A DNA stretch of 52,812 bases from Rhodospirillales bacterium (GCA_029859805.1 JAOUCL010000004.1:1-52812), one strand, 5' to 3'; counted from the stretch's first letter, positions 15,707 through 23,771 are shown. Notes: generated from the letters alone by a model not told the origin. Numbers and translations: made by a program.

Positions 15707-16120
15707 ATGAAGATCGATCCGCTCGCCAGTCAACGGCTCACGACGCCGCGCCGCAAGGGGCGGGGCGAGGCCGTGGGCTCGGGTGCTTTCGCCGGCGAGC
15801 TCGAAGGCGAAGCGCCCGCCGCCGCCTCGGTTGGCGCCGGCGCGAGCCTGGGGCAGGTCGATGCGCTGCTCGCCCTGCAGGAGGTTCCCGACAGCCTGGT
15901 CGGGGATGCGGGAGCCAAGCACCGGGGTGAGGAGCTGTTGGACGGGCTCGAGCAGCTGCGCCTGGGCCTGCTGGCCGGCGTCCTGCCGCGGGAACGGCTG
16001 GTTCGCCTGTCCCGGCTGCTGGCCGAGCGGCGCGGCCAGGTCGAAGATCCGCGCCTTGCCGCCTTGATCGACGAGATCGAGCTTCGCGCGGCGGTCGAGC
16101 TGGCCAAATTGGAGCGCTGA
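15707..16120 (+). CDS. fliX: Flagellar assembly regulator FliX
   Basis: A 137-residue protein beginning MKIDPLASQRL and ending in the FliX-type helical segment LLDGLEQLRLGLLAGVLPRERLVRLSRLLAERRGQVEDPRLAALIDEIELRAAVELAKLE. In Caulobacter FliX couples early flagellar assembly to activation of FlbD, the sigma-54 activator of late flagellar genes. That fits the FlbD-like boxes found here. The ATG at 15707 follows a GGAGCAGGGTGC ribosome region; the frame opens earlier but family similarity starts here. A CtrA box lies upstream. Confidence 0.88.
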   Translation: MKIDPLASQRLTTPRRKGRGEAVGSGAFAGELEGEAPAAASVGAGASLGQVDALLALQEVPDSLVGDAGAKHRGEELLDGLEQLRLGLLAGVLPRERLVRLSRLLAERRGQVEDPRLAALIDEIELRAAVELAKLER

Positions 16121-16263
16121 GATCCGGCTCCTGTCCGGCCTGGCGGATTTTTACCTGATTTCAATGCTATGACGCCAATCTCGGCGTGCATTCTAGCACT
16201 TGAAGGGCCGCCGGAAATTCATATACTCCGCGGCAATCTGGAGGTTTCAGGCAGGGTCGAGGC

Positions 16264-16686
16264 ATGGCGAAGGGGACTATCATAACCAACGGCTACCGCC
16301 CCTCGGAGGGCGAGGCCTTCATGAATCCGAGGATGCGGGAATACTTCCGAGCGAAGCTGTTGGAATGGAAGCAGGAGCTGCTGCAGGACTCGACCGAAAC
16401 GCTTCAACACCTGCAGCAAGGCGGCCTGGCCGAGCCGGATCTCGCGGACCGGGCCTCGCTGGAAACCGACCGCTCGCTGGAACTGCGCACCCGCGACCGC
16501 GAGCGCAAGTTGATCGCCAAGATCGAAGAGGCCTTGCGCCGCATAGACAACGGCACCTACGGTTATTGCGAGGAGACCGCCGAGCCGATCAGCCTGCGCC
16601 GGCTGGAGGCGCGGCCGATCGCCACCTTGTCGCTCGAGGCCCAGGAGCACCACGAGCGCATGGAGCGCACCCACCGGGACGACTGA
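16264..16686 (+). CDS. dksA: DksA/TraR-family transcription factor
   Basis: A 140-residue RNA polymerase secondary-channel regulator. The N-terminal coiled coil (MREYFRAKLLEWKQELLQDSTETLQHLQ) carries the DksA acidic tip region DLADRASLETDRSLELRTRDRERKLIAKIEEALRRIDNGTYGYCEETAEPI. The zinc-finger region keeps only the first cysteine (YGYCEETAEPISLRRLEARPIATLSLEAQEHHE), as in the low-cysteine, possibly zinc-independent alphaproteobacterial DksA forms. It ends 12 bases from the convergent flgH stop. A dksA gene here, between fliX and flgH, suggests it moved with the flagellar cluster. Confidence 0.93.
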   Translation: MAKGTIITNGYRPSEGEAFMNPRMREYFRAKLLEWKQELLQDSTETLQHLQQGGLAEPDLADRASLETDRSLELRTRDRERKLIAKIEEALRRIDNGTYGYCEETAEPISLRRLEARPIATLSLEAQEHHERMERTHRDD

Positions 16687-16698
16687 CCGGCCCGCTCA

Positions 16699-17469
16699 CT
16701 AGAACGGCCAAAGGATGTCGAAGACCTGCTGGCCGTAGCGCGGCTGCTGGACGTCGGTGATCTGACCGCGGCCGCCATAGGCGATGCGGGCTTCGGCGAT
16801 CTGGTCGAATTCGATGGTGTTGGCCGAGGTGATGTCCTCGGGCCGGATGATGCCGGCCACCTTCAGGTCGCGAAGCTCGAAGTTGACGCGCACCTCCTGG
16901 TGTCCGGCGATCACCAGGTTGCCGTTGGGCAGCACCTGCGTGACCAGCGCGGCGACGCGCAGCTCGATGGTTTCGTCCCGGTTGACCTGGCCGGCGCCCT
17001 CGGTGCTGCCGGAGCTGTCCAGGTCGACCAGGTTGGTCGGGTCGATCGCCTCCGGCAGGATTTGGTGGAGGCTCGATTGGTAACCGAGCATTGCGCTCAT
17101 CGACGAGTCCTCGGCGGCGATCCGGCTGCGGGTCGTGGTGTTGGAGATTTGGGCCTTGTCCTGGATCTCGATGTTGACGGTGACGATGTCGCCCTCCTTG
17201 GCCGCCCGCTGGTCTTTTAGGAACTGTTGCGAGCCGGGCCGCCACAGCGAATTGGGTTGGCGGGCAACCTCGACCGTCGGCGGCATTGGCATCTGGACAG
17301 GCTGTTTGCCGGCCAGCCCAGCCGGGTTCTCGATCCTGCTCAGGTCCGGCGCTCGGCCGATCTGCGCCAGACGGGGCAGGATGTTGCAGGCGCCGAGCGC
17401 CAGGGCGATCAGCGCGACGCCGGCGATCCGGGCCGAGAGCGCGCCGGGAGAGGAGATCTGCGGGATCAA
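16699..17469 (-). CDS. flgH: Flagellar L-ring lipoprotein FlgH
   Basis: A 256-residue outer-membrane L-ring subunit. The lipobox IALALGAC places the lipidated cysteine near residue 28. The conserved body includes SLWRPGSQQFLKDQRAAKEGDIVTVNIEIQDKAQISNTTTRSR, QVLPNGNLVIAGHQEVRVNFELRDLKVAGIIRPEDI and the C-terminus YGGRGQITDVQQPRYGQQVFDILWPF. It is the last gene of the flgF-flgG-flgA-flgH operon, 15 bases after flgA. Confidence 0.96.
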   Translation of the reverse strand: MIPQISSPGALSARIAGVALIALALGACNILPRLAQIGRAPDLSRIENPAGLAGKQPVQMPMPPTVEVARQPNSLWRPGSQQFLKDQRAAKEGDIVTVNIEIQDKAQISNTTTRSRIAAEDSSMSAMLGYQSSLHQILPEAIDPTNLVDLDSSGSTEGAGQVNRDETIELRVAALVTQVLPNGNLVIAGHQEVRVNFELRDLKVAGIIRPEDITSANTIEFDQIAEARIAYGGRGQITDVQQPRYGQQVFDILWPF

Positions 17470-17484
17470 GGAGGCCTCCTTTAT

Positions 17485-18462
17485 TCAGTTGCCGGCCGCG
17501 GTGGCGGTTCGGAGCACCCTGACGGCGCCGTTTTCGGCTACCACGCCGTTGATGATGGCGTTGGACTTGGTGTTCTTAACGCGGATGACCTGGCCGCTGG
17601 CGCCGTCCTCGAGGGCCCGGCCCTGGGCGGTGAGCACCATGCGGTCCGTCTCCAGGCGCAGGACGACCAGGCTGTTCTTGGAAACCAGCAGCGGCTCGCG
17701 CAGGTCGGTGGCGCGCACCGGTTGCCCCGGCCGGATCGCACGGCGCGGGCTCTTGCCGATCAGGTTGGCCGGGTCCAGCACAACATTGCCGGGCAACCGC
17801 CTGACATCGACACTCAGCCAGTCGACGTCGCCCTGCGCGATGACCTCGCCCGGCACGCTGCGGCGATGCAGCACCGGCACTTCGGTCATGTGCACGGCCC
17901 GGCCCGTCACCGTGGCGGCGGCGAGCGGTGCGGCGCCGGCCGGTGCGACCACGCGCGCCGTGAAGCGGCCGCTGGCCGGGTCGTAGGAGAGTCCCGAGGA
18001 CTCGACGCTGAGCTCGGCGTCGATCGGCAGATGCAGGCGCAGTCCTGGATTGTCGAGCACGATGGCGACGTCGCCGGTGACCGCGCGGGCCGCCAGCGCC
18101 TCGCGCAGTGCAGCTTCGATCTCCGCGCTGCCGATGGTTTGGCTGGCCCGCGCCACCACCGATGCATCGAGCGGCGAGGCGGGTTTCCAGGCGACTCCAT
18201 ATCCATCGGCCAGCGCGGCGAGCCAGCGCGCGTCCAGCTCGACCCGTCTGCCCGGGGCGGGGGCGCGGGCGATCGCGGTTTCACCCAGCGCCCCCAGTCC
18301 GTCGAACAGATCGCCCAGACGCAGGACGGCATCCTCGACGACCACCGAGGTCTTGAGCCGGACCGGCCCCGCGGCACCCAATTGGCCGGTGCCTCCTTGG
18401 CCCGCGGTCGCCGGGGCGGCGAGCATCAGGGCCAGGACGAGCGTCGAGATCGGATTTCTCAT
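17485..18462 (-). CDS. flgA: P-ring assembly chaperone FlgA
   Basis: A 325-residue periplasmic chaperone for FlgI. It has a signal peptide (TLVLALMLAAPATA) and a C-terminal SAF domain: VLHRRSVPGEVIAQGDVDWLSVDVRRLPGNVVLDPANLIGKSPRRAIRPGQPVRATDLREPLLVSKNSLV, then the ALEDGASGQVIRVKNTKSNAIINGVV hallmark. The N-terminal 150 residues are less conserved. It lies 18 bases after flgG and 15 before flgH. Confidence 0.93.
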   Translation of the reverse strand: MRNPISTLVLALMLAAPATAGQGGTGQLGAAGPVRLKTSVVVEDAVLRLGDLFDGLGALGETAIARAPAPGRRVELDARWLAALADGYGVAWKPASPLDASVVARASQTIGSAEIEAALREALAARAVTGDVAIVLDNPGLRLHLPIDAELSVESSGLSYDPASGRFTARVVAPAGAAPLAAATVTGRAVHMTEVPVLHRRSVPGEVIAQGDVDWLSVDVRRLPGNVVLDPANLIGKSPRRAIRPGQPVRATDLREPLLVSKNSLVVLRLETDRMVLTAQGRALEDGASGQVIRVKNTKSNAIINGVVAENGAVRVLRTATAAGN

Positions 18463-18480
18463 AGTGGTTCCTCGAAGGGG

Positions 18481-19266
18481 TTAGCGGAGCTGGGTCACGC
18501 TCGACATCATCTCGTCGGATGCCTGGATGACCTTGGAGTTCATCTCGTAGGCGCGCTGCGCGGTGATCAAGTTGGTGATCTCGGCCACGACGTTCACGTT
18601 GGACGCCTCGAGGAGCCCCTGCTCCACGGACCCGAAGCCCGCCGAGGCGGGCGTCCCCACCGTGGCGGTGCCCGAGGCCACGGTCTCCAGCAGGAGGTTG
18701 TCGCCGATCGCTTCGAGGCCCGCCTGATTGGCGAAGGTGGCCAGTTCGATCTGGCCGACCTGTTGCGGATTGACCTGGCCGTCGATTGTCACCCACACTT
18801 GGCCGCTCGCGTTGACGGTCACCGAGATGGCGTCTGTGGGGATCGTGATTCCCGGCTGGATCACGAAGCCGTCGGGCGTGACCAGGTCGCCGTCGGCCGA
18901 GAGCTGGAACGCGCCGGCCCGGGTATAGGCGGTGCTGCCGCTGGGCAACTCGACCATGAAATACCCCTTGCCATTGATCGCCAGGTCGAAGGGGTTTTCC
19001 GTGATCTGCATGCTGCCCTGCTCGCTGATGCGGTAGACCGCTGCCGGCTGCACGCCGAGGCCGACCTGGATTCCGGCGGGCACGACCGTGCCGGCATCCG
19101 ACGAGGCGGAGCCGACGCGCAGCAGGTCCTGATAGAGCAGGTCCTGGAATTCCGCGCGTTGGCGCTTGTAGCCGGTCGTGTTCATGTTGGCGATGTTGTT
19201 GGAGATGACCTCGACGTTCAGCTGTTGGGCCAGCATTCCCGTCGCGGCGATGTCGAGTGAAAGCAT
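18481..19266 (-). CDS. flgG: Flagellar distal rod protein FlgG
   Basis: A 261-residue distal rod subunit. The start MLSLDIAATGMLAQQLNVEVISNNIANMNTTGYKRQRAEFQDLLYQ and the end NVNVVAEITNLITAQRAYEMNSKVIQASDEMMSSVTQLR are both diagnostic, and the length is usual for the family. It follows flgF by 25 bases in the same operon. Confidence 0.97.
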   Translation of the reverse strand: MLSLDIAATGMLAQQLNVEVISNNIANMNTTGYKRQRAEFQDLLYQDLLRVGSASSDAGTVVPAGIQVGLGVQPAAVYRISEQGSMQITENPFDLAINGKGYFMVELPSGSTAYTRAGAFQLSADGDLVTPDGFVIQPGITIPTDAISVTVNASGQVWVTIDGQVNPQQVGQIELATFANQAGLEAIGDNLLLETVASGTATVGTPASAGFGSVEQGLLEASNVNVVAEITNLITAQRAYEMNSKVIQASDEMMSSVTQLR

Positions 19267-19291
19267 CGCTGTTCTCCCTCTTGGCTTATAC

Positions 19292-20017
19292 TTAGCTTCT
19301 GACGCTCGCCAGGGCCTGGATGGCCCGGCGCTGGCGCTGGTGTTCCTGGTCGGCCAGGTTGGCCGCGGCCTGGTAGCTGCGCACGGTGGCGACGAGCTTG
19401 GTCATCTCCACCACGCCGGCGACGTTGGAGCCCTCGACCTTGCCCTGTTGGATGTCCGGGATCTCGACCGGCAGCGGTTCCTGGCCGGCAGCGTCGTAGA
19501 GCCCGTGGGCCAGTCTGTCGAGCGCCTGCGGGTTCTCGAAGCGGACCAGCCGGATTCGGCCGATCTCTCCCTGGTCGCTCGACACGGTGCCGTCGCGGGC
19601 CACGGTGACGGCGGCGGTGTCCGGGGGAACGGTGATCGGGGAGCCGCCGTCGCTCAGCACGGGGAGTCCCTGGGTCGTGACGATCTGACCATCGGGATCC
19701 AGGGCGAAACCCCCGGCACGCGTATAGCGTTCGCCCTCGGGCGTCTCGACCGCGAAATAACCCTCGCCGAAGATCGCCAGATCGAAGGCGCTCCCCGTAT
19801 GGGTCATGGGCCCCGGTTTCAGATCGCGGACCGTGGCGATGTCCTGGACGAAGCGGATCCTCTCGCTGTGGTCCGTGCGTTTGAGGTGTTCCACGAAAAG
19901 CATGCTCTCGCCCTTGAACCCGGGCGTGGTGACGTTCGCCAGGTTGTTGGCGAGTATGTCCATCTGGCGCTTCAGCACCATCTGGCGCGACAAGGCTATG
20001 TAACCGGGATTTTCCAA
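19292..20017 (-). CDS. flgF: Flagellar proximal rod protein FlgF
   Basis: A 241-residue proximal rod protein with a TTG start, reading LENPGYIALSRQMVLKRQMDILANNLANVTTPGFKGESMLF at the N-terminus and NVAGVVEMTKLVATVRSYQAAANLADQEHQRQRRAIQAL at the C-terminus. The TTG at 20017 is chosen because homologous FlgF proteins begin with this GYIALSRQM motif. The frame continues 33 codons upstream but would cross the predicted transcript start (about 20068). A near-consensus sigma-54 promoter at 20078-20093 drives the flgFGAH operon. Confidence 0.92.
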   Translation of the reverse strand: MENPGYIALSRQMVLKRQMDILANNLANVTTPGFKGESMLFVEHLKRTDHSERIRFVQDIATVRDLKPGPMTHTGSAFDLAIFGEGYFAVETPEGERYTRAGGFALDPDGQIVTTQGLPVLSDGGSPITVPPDTAAVTVARDGTVSSDQGEIGRIRLVRFENPQALDRLAHGLYDAAGQEPLPVEIPDIQQGKVEGSNVAGVVEMTKLVATVRSYQAAANLADQEHQRQRRAIQALASVRS

Positions 20018-20077
20018 AGCGTCGTCCGTTCGTTTGTGGTCCACGCGTCGCCGCGAATGCCACGGCGGTACCGGTCT

Positions 20078-20093
20078 TGCACGTCGCGTGCCA
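20078..20093 (-). promoter_or_regulatory. Sigma-54 promoter of the flgFGAH operon
   Basis: The minus strand reads TGGCACGCGACGTGCA: a complete -24 element and a one-mismatch -12 element at the correct GG-N10-GC spacing. Two FlbD-like boxes lie 65-90 bases further upstream. Confidence 0.82.
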
Positions 20094-20155
20094 GTTCGCG
20101 TCCGACGGGGGTCCAAGGCCCCGGAGCGGCTCGCGGGGTCCCGCGGGAGCCTGGC

Positions 20156-20182
20156 GGCAGGGCTTGCCCGGCAGTTCTTGCC
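20156..20182. promoter_or_regulatory. Tandem FlbD-like boxes shared by flgF and fliL
   Basis: Two dyads lie back to back: GGCAGGGCTTGCC (20156-20168) and GGCAGTTCTTGCC (20170-20182). They sit between the divergent flgF and fliL operons and could serve both. Confidence 0.6.
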
Positions 20183-20210
20183 GCCGGCCCGGCGCGCTCC
20201 CGCCTGTGGG

Positions 20211-20223
20211 AATCAACCAGTTC
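20211..20223 (+). promoter_or_regulatory. IHF-like site upstream of fliL
   Basis: AATCAACCAGTTC matches WATCAA-N4-TTR except for the last base. It lies between the FlbD-like boxes and the fliL promoter. Confidence 0.45.
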
Positions 20224-20233
20224 TTAACCATCC

Positions 20234-20249
20234 CGGCTTAAGTTTGGCA
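20234..20249 (+). promoter_or_regulatory. Possible sigma-54 promoter of the fliL operon
   Basis: CGGCTTAAGTTTGGCA has GG-N10-GC spacing, GGC at -24 and TGGCA at -12, but a poor middle match. A competing reading is a vegetative promoter TTGGCA (20244) with 16-base spacing to TATAAA (20266). The enhancer-like boxes and IHF-like site upstream favour the first. Confidence 0.4.
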
Positions 20250-20285
20250 GGAACTAATAGACTAATATAAAAAGGGTATTCGCAC

Positions 20286-20813
20286 ATGACGGACGAGGCG
20301 ATAACGGAGGACCTCGGCGAAGGCGTCGAGGTCGAGGCCAAGCCGCGCGAGGGCGGCATGAGCGGCAAGAAGCTCGTGCTGTTCATCCTCCTGCCGCTTG
20401 TTCTGGTTCTGGGCGGAGCCACTGGCGCCTATGTTGCCGGGGCCCTCGACCCTTTGCTCGGCACGGCTGAAGACCAGGAGGAAGCGGCGGCTCAAGGCAA
20501 GGCGGCGCCAGCCGTGTTCTATGATCTGCCGGAAATGCTGGTGAATCTCAACGGCGGGGGGCGCAAGGCCTCCTATCTGAAGATCTCCGTCAGCCTCGAG
20601 CTCGAGGACGCCGGCACCTTGGAATATGTCGATCAGGTGCTCCCGCGCATAGTGGATAACTTCCAGGTCTATCTGCGCGAGCTGCGGATCGAGGACCTCA
20701 ACGGCTCGGCGGGTCTGCAGCGGCTGCGCGAGGAACTGCTGCTGCGGGTCAATGCGGCAACGCAGCCGGCCGTCGTCAAGGACGTGCTCTTCAAGGAAAT
20801 GTTGATTCAATAA
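20286..20813 (+). CDS. fliL: Flagellar basal body-associated protein FliL
   Basis: A 175-residue single-pass inner-membrane protein around the stator units. After a short acidic cytoplasmic tail comes a membrane segment (KLVLFILLPLVLVLGGATGAYVAGALDPLL). The periplasmic FliL domain follows, with VFYDLPEMLVNLNGGGRKASYLKISVSLELED, VLPRIVDNFQVYLRELRIEDLNGSAGLQRLREELLLRVNAA and VLFKEMLIQ. It heads the plus-strand motor/chemotaxis operon, 24 bases before fliM. Confidence 0.95.
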   Translation: MTDEAITEDLGEGVEVEAKPREGGMSGKKLVLFILLPLVLVLGGATGAYVAGALDPLLGTAEDQEEAAAQGKAAPAVFYDLPEMLVNLNGGGRKASYLKISVSLELEDAGTLEYVDQVLPRIVDNFQVYLRELRIEDLNGSAGLQRLREELLLRVNAATQPAVVKDVLFKEMLIQ

Positions 20814-20837
20814 CCGGTTAGGACGGCGCTGGACCAA

Positions 20838-21959
20838 ATGGCGGATCTGACGGAAGACGGAGCGACTCCGGCCGAGGGCGGCGACGAGGACCAGGCGGCC
20901 CTTATGGCGGAATGGGAGGCCGTGGCCGCTGAAGACGGCGAAGCGGGGGGCGGGCAGGGGGAGCAGGACGTCGGCCAGATGGGCGGGTCGTCCACGCGCG
21001 TCCTCGACCAGTCCGAGATCGACAGCCTGATGGGCGTCGACGGGGGCACTGCTGACGACGGCGACCAGTCGGGTATCAAGGCGATCGTCAATTCGGCGCT
21101 GGTATCCTACGAGCGTTTGCCGATGCTCGAGGTCGTGTTCGATCGGCTGGTGCGCATGATGTCGACCTCCTTGCGCAACTTCACCTCGGATAACGTGGAG
21201 GTCAGCCTGGAGTCGATCACCTCCTGGCGCTTCGGCGACTACCTCAATTCGATTCCCTTGCCCGCCATGCTGACCGTGTTCAAGGCCGAGGAGTGGGACA
21301 ACTTCGGCCTGATGACGGTCGACAGCTCGCTGATCTATTCGATCGTCGACGTGCTCCTGGGCGGCCGCCGCGGCACGGCGGCCATGCGCATCGAGGGGCG
21401 GCCCTACACGACGATCGAGCGCAACCTCGTGGAGCGCATGGTGCACGTCGTTCTCGGCGACCTCTCGGCTGCCTTCGATCCCTTGTCGCCGGTCAGCTTC
21501 CGCTTCGAGCGGCTGGAGTCCAATCCCCGTTTCGCGACCATCGCGCGGCCGGCGAACGCCACGATCGTGGCCAAGCTGCGCGTCGACATGGAGGACCGCG
21601 GCGGACGGATCGAATTGACGTTGCCCTATGCCACCTTGGAACCGGTCCGCGAACTCCTGTTGCAGATGTTCATCGGCGAGAAGTTCGGACGCGATTCGAT
21701 TTGGGAGGGCCATCTGACTGCCGAGCTCTGGCAGACCGATGTGGCGATCCAGGCCGTGCTGGAGGAGGTCGAGCTGCGCCTCAGCGACGTGCTTTCCTGG
21801 ACCGAGGGTACGCGCCTCGAACTCAACTGCGATCCCTCCTCCAAGATCCAGTTGCGCTGCGGCGAGGTCGCCATGTTCGACGGACAGATGGGCCGCAGCG
21901 GTTCGAACATAGCCGTGCGCATCGCCAACAAGCTGGTAATCAGTGAGGAAATGAATTGA
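20838..21959 (+). CDS. fliM: Flagellar motor switch protein FliM
   Basis: A 373-residue C-ring protein. The family core begins VLDQSEIDSLMG (residues about 54-66) and continues with the CheC-like middle domain (MLEVVFDRLVRMMSTSLRNFTSDNVEVSLESITSWRFGDYLNSIP, then YSIVDVLLGGRRG) and the C-terminal SpoA domain (LNCDPSSKIQLRCGEVAMFDGQMGRSGSNIAVRI). The first 50 residues are acidic and poorly conserved, and the usual short CheY-binding peptide is not obvious there. The stop overlaps the next gene's TTG by four bases (TTGA). Confidence 0.96.
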   Translation: MADLTEDGATPAEGGDEDQAALMAEWEAVAAEDGEAGGGQGEQDVGQMGGSSTRVLDQSEIDSLMGVDGGTADDGDQSGIKAIVNSALVSYERLPMLEVVFDRLVRMMSTSLRNFTSDNVEVSLESITSWRFGDYLNSIPLPAMLTVFKAEEWDNFGLMTVDSSLIYSIVDVLLGGRRGTAAMRIEGRPYTTIERNLVERMVHVVLGDLSAAFDPLSPVSFRFERLESNPRFATIARPANATIVAKLRVDMEDRGGRIELTLPYATLEPVRELLLQMFIGEKFGRDSIWEGHLTAELWQTDVAIQAVLEEVELRLSDVLSWTEGTRLELNCDPSSKIQLRCGEVAMFDGQMGRSGSNIAVRIANKLVISEEMN

Positions 21960-22483
21960 TCGGCGAAATTCCGCTGGACCGTATGGTTCTGCTGTTCGAC
22001 GCGGTGGTGGCTTTGCTGCTGCTGGCAACCATCGTCTACGCCGCGATCCTCAACCGAAAATTGTCGGCCCTGCGCGACTCCAGGCAGGAGATGGAAGAGC
22101 TGATCGGCCGCTTCGCCGAGGCAACGACGAAGGCCGAGACGGTGCTTGCGGACATTCGACAATCGGCGGGCGAGACCGGGCGGACCCTGCAAGAGGCGAT
22201 CGACCGCGGCAACGTCGTGGCCGACGACCTGGTGTTTCTGGTCGAGCGCGCCGGCAGCGTTGCCGATCGGCTGGAAGGCGCCGTCAAGGCCAAGCCCGCG
22301 GCGCGGCGGACGGACGAACTGGCCAATGGTCAACTTGGCGCCCAGGGGGTCGTTGTCCGCCACCGTGGCGACGCCGCGTCCGACGGCATCGCGGCCCCGC
22401 CACCGGACGCCGCCGGCCAGGCACGCGTCGAGGCGACTCCGAAGCAATCCGCCTTCATGAAGTCCCTGCGCGGCATGCGCTGA
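21956..22483 (+). CDS. DUF6468-like membrane-anchored flagellar operon protein
   Basis: A 175-residue protein with one N-terminal membrane segment (VLLFDAVVALLLLATIVYAAILNRKL) and a following coiled coil (LRDSRQEMEELIGRFAEATTKAETVLADIRQSAGETGRTLQEAIDRGNVVADDLVFLVERAGSVADRLE). From memory this layout and position match the DUF6468 proteins in Rhodospirillales flagellar operons; function is unknown. The TTG at 21956 overlaps the fliM stop (TTGA), implying coupled translation, and motE follows after 27 bases. Confidence 0.75.
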   Translation: MIGEIPLDRMVLLFDAVVALLLLATIVYAAILNRKLSALRDSRQEMEELIGRFAEATTKAETVLADIRQSAGETGRTLQEAIDRGNVVADDLVFLVERAGSVADRLEGAVKAKPAARRTDELANGQLGAQGVVVRHRGDAASDGIAAPPPDAAGQARVEATPKQSAFMKSLRGMR

Positions 22484-22510
22484 ACCCAAAGGCCTGGCGA
22501 AGGAGGTTCC

Positions 22511-23203
22511 ATGCGATTGCGCTTGTTTCCGCTTCTGATCGTGCTCGCCACAGTCGGCGTCGCACTCAAGGCGGGTGGCATCTGGCACGGCCTCGACACC
22601 TTCGCCCAGGCCAAGCCGGCGGCCGCCGGCAACCGGTCCCCGGATTTCGCGTCCGCCTCGCCGGTCCAGGTGGCCGAACGCGGCCCGGCTTCCGGCGCGC
22701 GGCCGAATCCGGAGTCCGGGCCGGCCGAGAGCGTGGCCGGCGAGGGCCCGTCCGCCACCGCTGACCTGCCGAGCGATCCCTTCCAACTGACCGACGAAGA
22801 GATCGATCTTTTGCAGATGCTCGCCGAACGCCGCACCGAGATCGACCGCCGGGAGGCCGAGCTCGATCAGCGAGGCACTCTGCTCGAAGCAGCCGAACGG
22901 CGCATAGACGAGAAGATCGGCGAGTTGGAAAGCCTCCAGAAGACCATCGAGGAGCTTCTGATCCAGCGCGACGAGCAGGAAGAGACGCAGCTCAACAGCC
23001 TCGTGAAGATCTACGAGAACATGAAGCCAAAGGACGCGGCACGGATCTTCGAGGAACTCGACATGGCCGTCCTGCTCGACGTGATCGAGCGCATGAAGGA
23101 ACGCAAGACGGCACCGATCCTGGCGCGCATGAACCCGCGGCGGGCCAAGGCGATCACCATCGAACTGGCCCAGCGCCGCGGCCTGCCGGCTGCGCCGAAC
23201 TAG
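22511..23203 (+). CDS. motE: MotE-family flagellar protein
   Basis: A 230-residue exported or membrane-anchored protein. An N-terminal hydrophobic segment (LFPLLIVLATVGVALKAGGIW) is followed by a low-complexity Pro/Ala linker (residues 35-90). A coiled coil comes next (LLQMLAERRTEIDRREAELDQRGTLLEAAERRIDEKIGELESLQKTIEELLIQRDEQEE), then the MgtE-N-like end YENMKPKDAARIFEELDMAVLLDVIERMKERKTAPILARMNPRRAKAITIELAQ. In Sinorhizobium, MotE is a chaperone for the periplasmic motor protein MotC. Here the candidate client is the exported TPR protein at 25837-28830; that link is inference. Confidence 0.85.
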   Translation: MRLRLFPLLIVLATVGVALKAGGIWHGLDTFAQAKPAAAGNRSPDFASASPVQVAERGPASGARPNPESGPAESVAGEGPSATADLPSDPFQLTDEEIDLLQMLAERRTEIDRREAELDQRGTLLEAAERRIDEKIGELESLQKTIEELLIQRDEQEETQLNSLVKIYENMKPKDAARIFEELDMAVLLDVIERMKERKTAPILARMNPRRAKAITIELAQRRGLPAAPN

Positions 23204-23348
23204 CTGATGGGGTAGGAGTTTCCTGGCCTCACGATTTACTCGGTTTTAACTAACATAAACTAGTTATTTGGTCGGAGACGGAAAGTGCCAGAGCTTGGGC
23301 GGGCCGGCAGAAATCCGCCATGTCGGCCCGTTATGTCAGGAGATGCCG

Positions 23349-23738
23349 ATGTCAGCAATCGACATGAAAACGCCGATCCTCATCGTGGACGACTATAAGA
23401 CCATGCTGAGGATCATCCGGAACCTGCTGAAACAACTGGGTTTCGACAATGTGGACGAAGCCACCGACGGCAGCACGGCCCTGCAGAAGCTGCGTGAAAA
23501 GGCTTACGGATTGGTCATTTCGGACTGGAACATGGAGCCGATGACCGGCCTCGAGCTTCTGAAGGAAGTCCGGGCGGACACGCAGCTCAAGGAGCTGCCC
23601 TTCATCATGATCACCGCGGAGAGCAAGAGCGAGAACGTGGTTGCCGCCAAGCAGGCCGGCGTCAGCAATTACATCGTCAAGCCGTTCAACGCGGACACCT
23701 TGAAGACCAAGCTGACGGCTGTCGTCGGCGACTTCTAA
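23349..23738 (+). CDS. cheY: CheY-type response regulator
   Basis: A 129-residue single-domain receiver. It has the acidic pocket (ILIVDDYKTMLRIIRNLL), the phospho-accepting aspartate in VISDWNMEPMTGLELL, the switch Thr/Ser in PFIMITAES and the conserved lysine in NYIVKPFNADTL. The ATG at 23349 has AGGAG six bases upstream; the open frame extends to 23268 but without a better start. The direct neighbour is cheZ, so it most likely binds the motor switch. Confidence 0.93.
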   Translation: MSAIDMKTPILIVDDYKTMLRIIRNLLKQLGFDNVDEATDGSTALQKLREKAYGLVISDWNMEPMTGLELLKEVRADTQLKELPFIMITAESKSENVVAAKQAGVSNYIVKPFNADTLKTKLTAVVGDF

Positions 23739-23771
23739 GCCCGATACCGGGCACCCCAGGGGAACCAGAGC

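Noticed and set aside
23280-23348. GGCAGAAATCCGCC near 23308 as another FlbD-like box for cheY
   Set aside because: The match is partial, there is no GG-N10-GC promoter at a suitable distance, and cheY is probably within the fliL operon.
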